A stretch of 64,000 nucleotides of DNA, from the NCBI GenBank assembly GCA_009602725.1, contig WELB01000108.1, positions 16,539-80,538 on the forward strand. Reading direction: 5' to 3'. The notes beneath the pieces were generated by a model. That model was not told the DNA's origin. It saw only the letters and a list, made by a program, of their open reading frames with translations, and made no database searches. Both the position numbers and the translations under genes were made by a program. The stretch comes from Spirogloea muscicola (lineage: Eukaryota; Streptophyta; Zygnematophyceae; Spirogloeales; Spirogloeaceae). Below, piece by piece: positions 49,021-59,800 of this stretch. The stretch's first letter is position 1. The number at the start of each line of letters is the position of its first letter.

Positions 49021-49490
49021 AGTAAGCGATGAACTGGCCATGTTGCAAATGGGACGCCCATGGGCTTACTGCCAAGCCTAGGGGGCTGGCTAACCTCTTG
49101 ACTCATAACTCGGTCTTGCTCCCACTTTTCTCCTGCTCCCTCTCCGACTTGCCTTCATTTTCTGTCACCTCCTTTCTTCCTATGCTCGCCATAAACAGAG
49201 TCTCTCCCTCTCCCTCTCTTCTTTCTATCACCCACTCTCCCGACTTCTCTGTGCCTCACAGTCTCTTCTTCTTGCTATCGTGCTACACACGGTCAGCAGG
49301 GTAAACAAAGCCAGGGAGCCATGCACATGGACCCCTGGCACGCCTGGTTCAATCACACTGACTCCACAGCAACAAATCCCTGCTGTCAGGCGTCTCATAT
49401 GAGTCGTCGTTGTTGCCAAGGTATCAAGCTTTAGAAGAAAAATTGACGAAATAAATCAATGCTAAACTGGGTGGCCATCAGTCTCTCTTA
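49021..49490. other. 3' flank of receptor-kinase copy b
   Basis: The pyrimidine-rich part (49120-49285) is homologous to the flanks of copies a and c. No ORF. Confidence 0.55.
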
Positions 49491-49493
49491 AAG

Positions 49494-52400
49494 GTCCACT
49501 CAGCACCTTAGGGAAGGTCAATCCAGCACCAAATGCTCGGAGATTTTGGAGCAATTCGACAACTTCAGTCATCTTTGGCCTTTCTTGGAGAACGGGAGCA
49601 GCAAAGTAGCCCTGCTCTTAAGGCTCCCTTCATCTCGTCAACTCTCTGGGGAACAAATGGTAGCGCCATATCGATGCACTCCAAAGGCTTCTCATTGTAA
49701 AGGCACGATCGCACCCACTCAGTCAAGTTGCCCCCCGTTGCAGTTTCAGATTGAAAGAATGTGTCAACCGGCCGCTTGCCGGTGACGGTCTCCAGAATTA
49801 ACACTCCAAAACTGAAGACATCAGTGCCCTCAGTCAATTGGCCCAAAACGCATTCTGGAGCCAGATACCAACTGTGCCTGCGAACATGCAGTAATCATGG
49901 CAGTGCATTCAAGATATGCAGAAAACCTGACTTCTTTTAGGTGAGGCCGTTATTCTGAGAAGCCACAACCAGCATGCCCAACTACATTCAGTGAGCAACT
50001 CTTCCTTCTTGCATGATGTCAAGAGGCCCATGACAGCACAGATGCCATTGGAGTGCTCAAAGAAGTCACCTGCAGCCCAGTTGACACGTGCGTGTCATGC
50101 AACCCTCGTGCAAGCCTTAAATCAGCCACATGACCTTTACCTTGCTCATCCAGTAAGATGTTGCTCGGCTTGATGTCCCTATGCACCACCCGAGGATTGC
50201 ACTCATGATGCAAGTACTTGAGCCCAACGGCCGCACCCAAAATGACTTTACATCGTGCAGACCAGTGGTCAAACCCCTCTGGCTTAGAAGGCACACCCTC
50301 TCCCCCGTGCAACAATTGGTCAAGATTCCCGCCAGGCAAGTAAGGATAGATGAGCAGCATGTCCACGTCGCCGTCCTTGGGGATGTATTAGCCGCGTAGT
50401 GGGACCAGTCTGCGATGTTTGACGCGACTCAGCGTCTCGACCTCAGCTTGTACCTCTCTCATTCCTTGTGTGCTGTCTGGTGCTAGCCTCTTCACTGCAT
50501 ACGTGTTGCCATCCTTCATATGCGCACTGCTCAGCATCTTCATCTTAGTGGCCTGTATACTCGTGCAAGCCATAGGCCATGAAAAGAAGAAGACACACCA
50601 AGGCAGAAGGAAGAACTACCAACTGCAAGCAGGGCCGGAATCGGTATAGCTTGTCCTTCTATATTGTACGTACCCATAGACTTTTCCAAAGCCGCCCGAC
50701 CCAATGATGTGATTGTCGTTGAAGTTCTCAGTTGTATCCATGAGCTCCTCAAAGGTGAAGGGACCCTGGAGTCTGTCCTTAGTGATGAACATCTCGGAGC
50801 AGAGATTCTCCATGCTTCGCTCCTTGTCTGTTATAGTCTTGTCTTTCTTCCAAGCTAAGCAACACAGCAGGAGCAGTCCCAGCAACAGGAGGAGAAGGAA
50901 AACAACGGCCCCAATGACAATGCCGGCAATTGCCCCTCCCGATAAGCTTGGCGACTTGTGCTCTGGAGATGGTGGTGTAAAAGGAGGAAGAGAGCGAGGT
51001 GGTGGGGGGGCTGCCTTGCAGGCCAGATAAGGGCCGCCACACAATGCCGCATTGCCAGCAAAGGAGCTGCTGTTGCATTGACCAATAGAACCACCAGGAA
51101 TCGGCCCACACAGGTTGTTCTTGGAGATAAAGAAGAGAGTGATCTATATTAGCAAATGAGGCTGAGATGCTACTATTGAAAATTCTCCGAGAGGTCGAGA
51201 GAGATCAGCGACGGCAAACTGCCAATGCTAACTGGTATAGGCCCGCTGAATGAGTTGTTTGCAGCCGAAAATGCACTTAGCTCGCTTCAGTCTCCAATTT
51301 CCTGGGGAAGACTGCCCGTTAGGTGGTTGCTGGAGATGTCGAAATTTTGGACTTTCTGCAAATATTGGATGCTTGCAGGTACTCCTCCAGTCAAGTTGTT
51401 TTGACCTAGGAAGATAGTCAATGCACTGCTCAGGTTGCCAAGGCACTCTGGGAATGGGCCGGAGATTCGGTTGTTGTCCATCATCAGCGCGTGCAAGTTC
51501 GTGAGACTGGAGAATGTTGATGGAATTGGTCCAGAGAGCTTGTTGCCAGCGAGCCAGAGTTGGGTGAGCAGCACCAATTGTCCCAACTGGGGCGGCAGGT
51601 GGCCACTTAACCTGCCAGAGCTTGTAAGTCAGCCACTAAGTGAAAATGCCAGCTGCAATTTTTTGACACAATATGCACCTCGTGACGTGAGAGGTCAGGC
51701 AATCAAATGGGTGCACTGTGTACGCAGTCAAGGCTCAGCACCTGTTGTAGCTCAGGTCCAGATTGACCATGCCCCTGCAGTCAGCAAGCTCTGGTGGCAC
51801 TGCGCCCTCCAGTCTGACACCAGGTGAGCAATTTCCAGGGACGTGACTGACACATGCAGATTCGACTTCACTTACAGCACATAGCGAAGGAGCACAATAA
51901 AGATTGTCTGGTTCGCCTGACAGTGCGGGAAATGCGCAATACTGTACAAAGATAGACATCTATAGTCACAGGCTGTAAGTAAATCGGCCCTGAGACTTAT
52001 GCAATCACCTGTTGTTGCTTGCCTTGAAGTTGAAGAGTCTGGGCAGCTGTCCAAGCTCTTGCGGAACTCCTCCGACTGAGCTGGTAGATGCAAGATGCAA
52101 AGTGCTACCTCATGGGCATAAGCTGGTCATATCTTGGCCACGATGCAGACAGGCAAGAGATCTGGAGTCTTGGCCTAGACCAGACACGAGCTAGAGCTAC
52201 ATGAACATGCCTTGAGTTGAGAAGGTGGACTCTTGCTGATCAGCCAAGCAATGAAGATGGGCCACAGGGAAGCCCTTACAAGTTGGAGCTCAGGCCCAGG
52301 AACTGGAGTTTTCTGCACTTGCTTAACTCCTTAGGTGTTCGGCCTGATAGTCTGTGAATGGAAGAGGAGCAAGGACTGTGTCAAACAATGTTGTGGCTGC

Positions 52401-53640
52401 TCATCAAAGGATATGTGTATGCCTGCCAAACGTTGCTGGTAGCATGAAGTCATTCATGTCCAAGATTTAATGTCATCAATGCCGTCAATAGGGGGGTGAA
52501 TATGCCCACTTGTTTAGTTGCAAGAGGAGATGTGTCAAGTTGGCCAAGTTGCCATAAGATGGAGGGATCGGCCCAGTGAGACTGTGAAAGAGGAAGAGGA
52601 CCTTTAAGCAGCTTCCTCACAAGTCTCCTTGGCCTAAGCACAATAAATTGGTCATACAAGACATCACTAGCAGAGCCTTAGAGTTTGTGACAAACTTTTC
52701 ACTACTGTAGGCTTAGAAATGGTATAACTCTATGTCTGTCACATGAGCAACACTTGATCTCACATAGCTATTACTTATCTGCGTACGCAGCAGGTGGTAG
52801 CATGCCAAGAATTCTGATAGCTGGTCGTAAGATCATCGAGAAGAACAATTTCTAAAATCTCGGTGTCTCAGGCTGATGAAGCAGTACCTGTTGCTCTGAA
52901 GGTCAAGCACGCCAAGTGCCTTGCAGTGGCTGAGCTCTGGTGGGAGGCTGCCTATTAAGCTGCACAAGGGACCATGCAAGGACATAGCCGCTTGAGGTGA
53001 ATGCCTGGGGATTCTGTGAATCCATGGTACCTGATGTCATGCCTAGCCATCTCTTAGAAGGAACTGATTCAAGGGTCTCAACCGTATGCTGTTTGCACTG
53101 TGTTGGTTTTAAGTGAGCTGAAAAGTACCTGTTATTGGCAGCCAGGAAGGATAACATGCTGGTAAGGTTGCCATATCCAGGGGGAATCTTACCAGAGATG
53201 CTGTGGATCAAGCACAGTCGCAGGGTGCAGCTTCTTGAGATCACATAAGCTTCACAACTGTGTAGGCGTTATCATGACTTGCAGCATATATGCAAGATCA
53301 GAAGAGCCAAGGCAGCGGGACTTCGCACTTGTCGTCAAATTCAAGTCTGACCAGACTTCGGCAGCTACCAATTGCCGGTGGCAGGGGCCCTGTCAGCCTG
53401 TTCAGGTGATGTGTCAAGACGTGTTCTTCCAGGTAACGTCTATGAAGCTGACTTCGCTTTTCATGGGAGCACTCTCAATGACAACAGAGACACGGTGCCA
53501 TCAGCCAGGTACACCATAGCAACAGCTTTGAGAGGAGAGGAGTGTGATGAAGTACATGTTATGAGCAAGGAGAAACTTAGTAAGATTGCCACTCTTGCCA
53601 AGCTCGGCGGGCAGACCTCAAGATATACTGCATGGCAGCA
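49494..53640 (-). pseudogene. LRR receptor-like kinase, decayed copy b
   Basis: Exon-by-exon homologue of the locus at 56888-63830. Small LRR exons: ~53631-53560 (ISG, now with a stop), ~53400-53330 (LTGPLPPAIGSCRSLVRLEF), ~53206-53135, ~52960-52889, ~52582-52511, 52351-52280, 52080-52009 and 51813-51742. The large exon starts at 51611 (LSGHLPPQLGQLVLLTQL) and hits a stop after GSLPQEIGD. The Pro-rich juxtamembrane region, the transmembrane segment (IAGIVIGAVVFLLLLLLGLL) and FTFEELMDTTENFNDNHIIG remain. The kinase keeps [14 protein letters not shown], but DFG has become DLR (VADLRLARGL), a stop replaces Trp in RG-YIP, and later parts change frame. The normal stop codon is lost. The 5' part upstream of 53640 is missing where LINE-A copies begin. 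Confidence 0.82.
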
Positions 53641-53880
53641 GCAAGGAGATGTGACATTAGCGGTTCGAACAGGGTCGGTTAGAAGTTGGCTTCTTGGGAA
53701 TTCTACAAATAGAACTGAGCTCCCCACAAACCATATGTGGCTACTCACAAGTTGTCGGGTATCCAAGTAGACTGTAAGAGGGACACATGCTCCGGGCGCC
53801 AGGGTGGACACCGCGCCACCGAGGCCCCCGTGCTGGACCACCTGGCCAAGCCAGGTCGGTCGGGGCGGGGCGCCAGGGTG
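53641..53880. other. Unassigned, with an internal duplicate
   Basis: GGGTGGACACCGCGCCACCG occurs at 53803-53822 and 53877-53896. GCGCCACCGAGGCCCCC with GGACCACCTGGCCA recurs in the LINE-A copy at ~54163-54200, so part of this stretch is LINE-A coding sequence. Confidence 0.5.
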
Positions 53881-53896
53881 GACACCGCGCCACCGA

Positions 53897-54230
53897 AAAA
53901 GAATGAACAAAGAACGAGAAGGGGGCCAGAGGAAGCCAGAGGAAGCGCTAAGAAACCAAAGCACACAAAGAAAGAAAGCAGCTACAGATTACTCAGTAAC
54001 CCCTGCTAAGCAGCCGCAAATCAGAGAGGCTAGGGTCCTGGAAGTGGGTCCCCTGGACAGAGCCAGAGGCAGCAGCGAGGGCTCTCCCGGCACGAAGGTG
54101 CAGCTCACGGGCCATGGACCTCTGCAGCGAGACGGCCAAGCGCATGCGATACACTTGCGCCAGCGCCACCGAGGCCCCCTGCGGGACCACCTGGCCAGGC
54201 CAGGTCGGGCCACGTGCCAATCAGGTAAGC
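53897..54230 (-). mobile_element. LINE-A C-terminal fragment (reverse)
   Basis: The reverse frame reads VYRMRLAVSLQRSMARELHL, RAGRALAAASGSVQGTHFQD, SLSDLRLLSRGY, stop at 53993-53995. Its 3' UTR (GGCTTCCTCTGGCCCCCTTC, TCGTTCTTTGTTCATTC) is cut before the terminal hairpin. It is almost identical over ~230 bp to the copy at 54919-55202, in opposite orientation. Confidence 0.85.
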
Positions 54231-54284
54231 GTAACCACCGGGGTTAATGCTCACAGTAAGTGGGAACGTTACAGGCCCTCCATT

Positions 54285-54735
54285 CTTTCCATTCTTTTCC
54301 ATGTCCATTCTTTTTGGGCTGGCTTTGCCAGCCCCTCTTTCTTTATGGGCGAGCCTTCTTCCCAGGTGGGGCGGGGGCTGTGAGAAGTGGCACTCCCAAT
54401 GGGGGCAAGGGCTGCGAAAAGCCAGCCCAAAAGATGTCACAAAGGTTCAGAGGGGCCTAAGAGCGAGAAGAAAGACTCTTCAAGTAGAGGGCGACGGCTG
54501 TGATTGGCCAGCCCAGGATAGAAGAAGGAAGTCGAAAGGGCCAGAAGAGCGTTTCTTCTGGCCCTTTGCGTTGAAGCACACAGCGACTCAAGTAGCCACT
54601 GGGTACTCAATATCTCCTCCTGAGCTGTGAGCAGCCAGCCCGAAAGAAGAAAGTGCTCGCCCATTGAGAATAGGGGCTGGAACAACCAGCCCGAAAAAGA
54701 ATGAACAGAGTACGAGAAGGGGGCCAGGGGAAGCG
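54285..54735. mobile_element. Cluster of LINE-A 3' stubs, all three tail types
   Basis: + type-2-like tail at 54300-54360 (TTTTTGGGCTGGCTTTGCCA, CTTTATGGGCGAGCC). - type-1 at 54384-54460 (GTGGCACTCCCAATGGGGGC). - type-3-like at 54465-54545 (TAGAGGGCGACGGCTG). - type-2 at 54655-54735 (GCTCGCCCATTGAGAATAGG). Confidence 0.75.
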
Positions 54736-54918
54736 CTAAGTAACAGAAACAAAGCTGCTACGAGACACTCAGTAAGCCCGAAAGGAAGAAAGGGAGAGAA
54801 ACGAGATGAAGGACCTTAAGGTGAGAATGCGGCTGCTGATGTGGAGAAATCGGCTGTTGAAAGCCAGCCAGATGCATACAGGTGTTCATGAAGGGCAGCC
54901 CCCCCCGGCGGGGCAGCT

Positions 54919-55202
54919 CTCGCTGCAGAGGTCCATGGCCCGTGCGCTGCACCTTCGTGCCGGGAGAGCCCTCGCTGCTGCCTCTGGCTCTGTCCAGGGG
55001 ACCCACTTCCAGGACCCTAGCCTCTCTGATTTGCGGCTGCTTAGCAGGGGTTACTGAGTGATTTGTAGCTGCTTTCTATCTTTGTCTGCTTTGGTTTCTT
55101 AGCGCTTCCTCTGGCTTCCTCTGGCCCCCTTCTCGTTCTTTGTTCATTCTTTTTTGGGCTGGCTTGTCCAGCCCCTATCCTCAATGGGCGAGCCCTTTCT
55201 TT
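54919..55202 (+). mobile_element. 284-bp LINE-A insertion with 17-bp target-site duplication
   Basis: Starts inside the ORF (LSLQRSMARALHLRAG), reads through SLSDLRLLSRGY and stop at 55052-55054. It then carries the complete 3' UTR ending GGGCTGGCTTGTCCAGCCC, CTATCCTCAATGGGCGAGCC, CTTTCTTT. CCCCCGGCGGGGCAGCT flanks it at 54902-54918 and 55203-55219. This copy defines the true 3' end of the family (type-2 tail). Confidence 0.93.
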
Positions 55203-55219
55203 CCCCCGGCGGGGCAGCT

Positions 55220-55825
55220 TGCTGAGGAATAACGCTTCAAGGCGGGCCGTGCTAACTCGGGCCGCGTGGGCCCCGTTGACCCCGGGCTCCCGGGCGGCCG
55301 CCTCGGGCGGCAATGGCCACGCCGCGAATTTCAGCGGCGTTGACCCTGCGAGCGAGGGGACAAGGGGCACAGGCTTAGCTTGTGGCAGCAGCAGAAGGTG
55401 GGCGTCCAAGACAATGACGATGCCGGAGGTTGAGAGCATCCGGAAAATATTGGCAACATTCATCTCCCTCAGCATACCAGAATCCACCACTTGAGGTCGC
55501 TATGCCCGCCCTTGTCGTGCCATATTCCATCGGTGGCTCGTACTACATTATGACGAGGATGGTGACAGGCTGCACGCTTGAACTTATAAGGGTGACTCAC
55601 ATATGCTCTGGTGGGAAAGAAACAGAAGATAGTAAATTTTCTGATGGTGGTTCAGAAGGGGTCTGGAAGGCCTGGGGTCTGGAAGGCCCCAGGCCTATCC
55701 AGCAATTCGTCATGATTTGGGAACAGAATCGAAGTCTTTTTTTTGGGAGGCCTGGGGCCTTCCAGGCGCTGACAGTGGCACGCAAGAGTGCCATGAGCCG
55801 TCCGGGATTGGTGCTAAGCTGTTAA
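55220..55825. other. Unassigned, with a perfect 17-bp inverted repeat
   Basis: A GC-rich reverse frame (55490-55220 and, before the LINE insertion, its continuation below 54902) has no recognised motif. CTGGAAGGCCCCAGGCC at 55679-55695 is exactly complementary to 55749-55765, with a 53-nt loop. A third related word lies at 55662-55677. Confidence 0.5.
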
Positions 55826-56260
55826 GCTTGCACGCATCTCGGGGACCACGAGGTCAACAAGTAGAGGTCGCTAAGTGATGCTCAAACACTGGGCAGCAGG
55901 TCCCAAGCCCTTCTGCAAACAGATGAAGCTCGTCTAGCCTTGGTGCAAAGCATGAGCTTGAGCTCAAATTTCAATGACAAGCTTCTCCTTGTGCGAGCCG
56001 CTGAAGGCTCGCATTTGCAAGGAAGGCCAAACATTGCACTCGGAGGTTGAGACGCGTCCGGCGGGACAGCCTGCTGTGCACACCTCGGCAGCCCTGTTGC
56101 CCACGGCTCAAAGGATCGACGCGAGCATTGACAGCCCTTGCCCCGCCCAAAGCTCCGTCATGATATCGACAACTTCCTATGTCATGTGCAGGCATGCAGT
56201 CACCGGGAAGCATGCGCAGACTCAGCGTCTTTCTTGAGATCAGATCACTCATTTCTCCTT
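55826..56260 (-). mobile_element. Decayed LINE-B fragment
   Basis: The reverse strand keeps ASLSDLYLLTSW at the ORF end (~55885-55845). Upstream sequence includes LMLCTKARRAS in place of ALHQKAGRA and GGARAVNARVDPLSRGQQG. Confidence 0.55.
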
Positions 56261-56887
56261 TCCATGGGTCTCCATTGATCTGCTTCTTGCCACTTCCGCT
56301 CCTTACACAGCTGATCATTAACAAGCGGTGTGTAAGGTATTAGTGGATTACTTTCCCAATGACGACGACCACGAGTGTGTGTTGTGGTTCTTAGCCGTGT
56401 AGCCACTGCTGCGGTCTGAATATGACACGTGTGTGATGCGCTGGCCGTGTTGCTACTGGAACGCCAAAGGGGTTCACTGCCGAGCCTAGGAAGCTAAATA
56501 TCCTCTTGATTCATACCTCGGTCTCCTCCCCATTCCTCTTCCTGCGGCCTGTCCGACTTCGCTTCGTATTCTGTCACACCCTTCCTTTGACGCTCGACAT
56601 TACGCCTGTCTCTTCCTCTCTCTCTCTTCGACTCATCACCCACTCTCTGAACTTCTCATTGCTTCACAGTTCCTGCTTCTTGCTATCGTGCTAAGCATGG
56701 TCAGCAGGGCAAACGGGGGCCGTGCACATGGACCCCTGGTAACTAACTGCACCAGTGCGCAGCATCAGATTTTCAACGTCAGGCGTCTCATATGAGTCAT
56801 CGGTGTTGCCAAGGTATTCAGCTTTTTAACGACAAATCTACGAATAATCAGAACTAATATTGGGTGGCATCAGTCCCTCTAAAATGG
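56261..56887. other. 3' flank of receptor-kinase copy c
   Basis: The pyrimidine-rich segment 56510-56690 is homologous to the flanks of copies a and b. No ORF. Confidence 0.55.
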
Positions 56888-59800
56888 TCAACTCAGCACC
56901 TTAGGTAATGGCAAACCAGCTCCAAATGCTCGGAGGTTCTGGAGCATCTCGACAACGACAACCATTGGTGGCCTTTGATTTGGACTATTGGAGCAGCACA
57001 GTAGCCCTGCTTTTAACGCTCCTTTCATCGCGTCCACGTTCTGGGGAACAAATGGAGCTAGAGCCGCATCGATGCACTCTAAAGGCTTCTCATTTTGAAG
57101 GCATGATCGCACCCAACTGATCAAGTTGCCCCCAATTGCAGTTTCAGTCTGAAAGAAAGGGTCAACAGGTCGCTTGCCAGTGACGGTCTCCAGAATTACG
57201 ACTCCAAAACTGAAGACATCGCTTCGCTCAGTATATTGGCCCAGAGCACCATCTGGAGCCCAGTATCCAATTGTGCCTGCGGATATGCAGTAATCATGGT
57301 GTTGCGTTCATGATTTGCAGGAGATCTCTCTGTACGTGGCCGTTAGTCTGAGGTGCCACAACCAGCATGTACAAGTATGTGCAGTAAGAAACTCATCCTT
57401 CTTGCATAGTGCCAAAGAAGCCAATGGCAAACAATTCAATGGCACTCGGAAACAAATGCTATTGAAGTGCTCGAAGAAGTTACCTGCAGCCGAGGTTGAC
57501 ACGTGCGTGTCATGTGCCTTAAAAGTTCGTGCAAGCCCAAAATCCGCCACATAACCTTGACCTTGCTCATCCAAGAGGATATTGCTCGGCTTGACGTCCC
57601 TATGCACCACCCGAGGTTTGCAATCATGGTGCAAGTACTTAAGCCCAATCGCCGCACCCAGAATGACTTCACTCCGCTCAGACCAATGGTCAAACCCATC
57701 TGGCTTAGGAGGCACGCCCTTTCCCCCGTGCACCAGTTGGTCAAGATTCCCGCCAGGCAAGAAAGGATAAATGAGCAGCATGTCCACGTTGCTGGCCTTG
57801 GGTATATACCAGCCCCGTAGCGGAACCAAATTGCGATGACTGATGCGACTCAGCGTCTCCACCTCAGCTTGGACCTCTCTCATGCCTTGCGTGCTGTTTG
57901 GTGTTAGCCTCTTCAATGCATACTTTTTGCCATCCTTCATCTGCGCACTGCTCAGCATCTTCATCTTAGTGGCCTGTATGATTGTGCAAGCCATAGGACA
58001 TGAAAACAATCGGGACATCAAGCACCAAGGAAACACACCAAGGAAGAAGGAAGAAATAATATGCAAGCAGGTCTGGCATATGCAAAGCTTGTGCTTCCAT
58101 TATGTACGTACCTATAGACTTTCCCAAAGCCGCCCGAACCAACAATGTGGTTGTCGTTGAATTCCTCAGTTGCCACCATGAGCTCCTCATAGGTGAAGGG
58201 AGCTTGGAGTCTATCCTGAGTGATGGACAACTCGGAGCAGAAGTTCTCGATGCTCCGCTCCTTGTCTGTCATAGTTTTGTCCTTCTTCCGAGCTAAGCAA
58301 CACAGCCGGAGCAATCCCGGCAACAGGAGGAGAAGGAGGACAATAGCCCCGACAACAATGCCGTCAATTTGCCCCCCTGATAAGCTCGAGGACTTGTGCT
58401 CTGGAGATGGTGGGAAGGGAGGAGGAGAATGAGGTGGGGGAGCTGTCTTGCAGGCCAAGTAAGGGCCGCCACACAAGGCGCCATTGCCAGAGAAGGAGCT
58501 GCTGTTGTAGTGACCAATAGAACCGCCAGGAATGGGCCCACTGAGGTTGTTATTTGAGACGTTGAAGAAGGAAGTAAGGTTCAAATTAGCAAAGGACGCC
58601 GGGATGCTGCCATTGAGGTCGTTGTTGGAAAGATCGAGGTAGGTGAGACTCGACAAGTTGCCAATCCGCTCCGGTATGGGCCCGCTGAATGAGTTGCTTG
58701 CGGCCGAGAATGCAATGAGCTTGCTTAAATTTCCAATTTCCACAGGGAGACTTCCAATGAGGCGGTTGTTGGAGATGTCAAGAACTTGAACGTTTTGCAG
58801 ACTTTGAATGCTCGCAGGTACTCCTCCGGTCAAGTTGTTGTGATCTAGGTGAACACTCACTGCTCTGCTTAGGTTGCCAAGCCACTCTGGGAATGGGCCA
58901 GAGAAGTTGTTACTGTCCATCTGCAGCACTTGTAAGTTCTCCAGGTTGGAGAAGGTTGTCGGGATAGGTCCTGAGAGGCTGTTGCCAGTAAGGTAGAGCC
59001 CGCTGAGCTGCACAAGTTTCCCCAATTGAGGCGGCAGGTGGCCACTTAACCTGCCAGTAAGTGCGAGTGAGGCGCTAAGTGACAATGCTAGCTGTGACAT
59101 TTCTGCAATTTATGTGTCTGCTGACATGACAAGTCATGCAAGCAATGGCTCCATCGAAGACGCAGTCCTAGCAGCACCTGTTGTAGCTCAGGTCCAGGGA
59201 GACCATTGCCGTGCAATTAGCAAGCTCTGGTGGCACTCCACCCTCCAAGCTGACACCAAACGAGCATTTGATAGTAGGTGATCTGACACTGCAAGGTCGA
59301 CCTCATACATAGCACAGACTGAAACAGCACTCAAACTCCAGCAGGCCTTACACTGCAGGTGCGATGACAATCATATGCGATCACAAATATCCACAGCCAC
59401 ATGCTGGAATTCGCTGCCGAACCCTTGGACTTCTTGCTTCTATTACCTGTTGTTGCTTGCCTGAAAGTCGAGGAGATTAGGCAGCTGCCCAAGCTCTTGC
59501 GGGACCCCTCCAACAAGCCTGCCATGTTCAAATTGCAGAGTGCCACCTCATGAGCTATCAGGGGTTGGTGCTGGACATACCGTGAACAATTAAGATCTTG
59601 GAAGGCTACACCGAGAGTGGAATCTAGAGCCATGTACACATGCCTTGACCTGAGAAACTGGATTCTTGCAAGTCACCCAAGCAGTTGACATGGGCGGCAA
59701 GAAACCCCTTACAAGTTGTAGCTCAGGGTCAGGTACCGGAGCTTTTTGCACTTGCTTAGCTGCTTCGGTATGCGGCCCGATAATCTAGAATTGGTACAGG

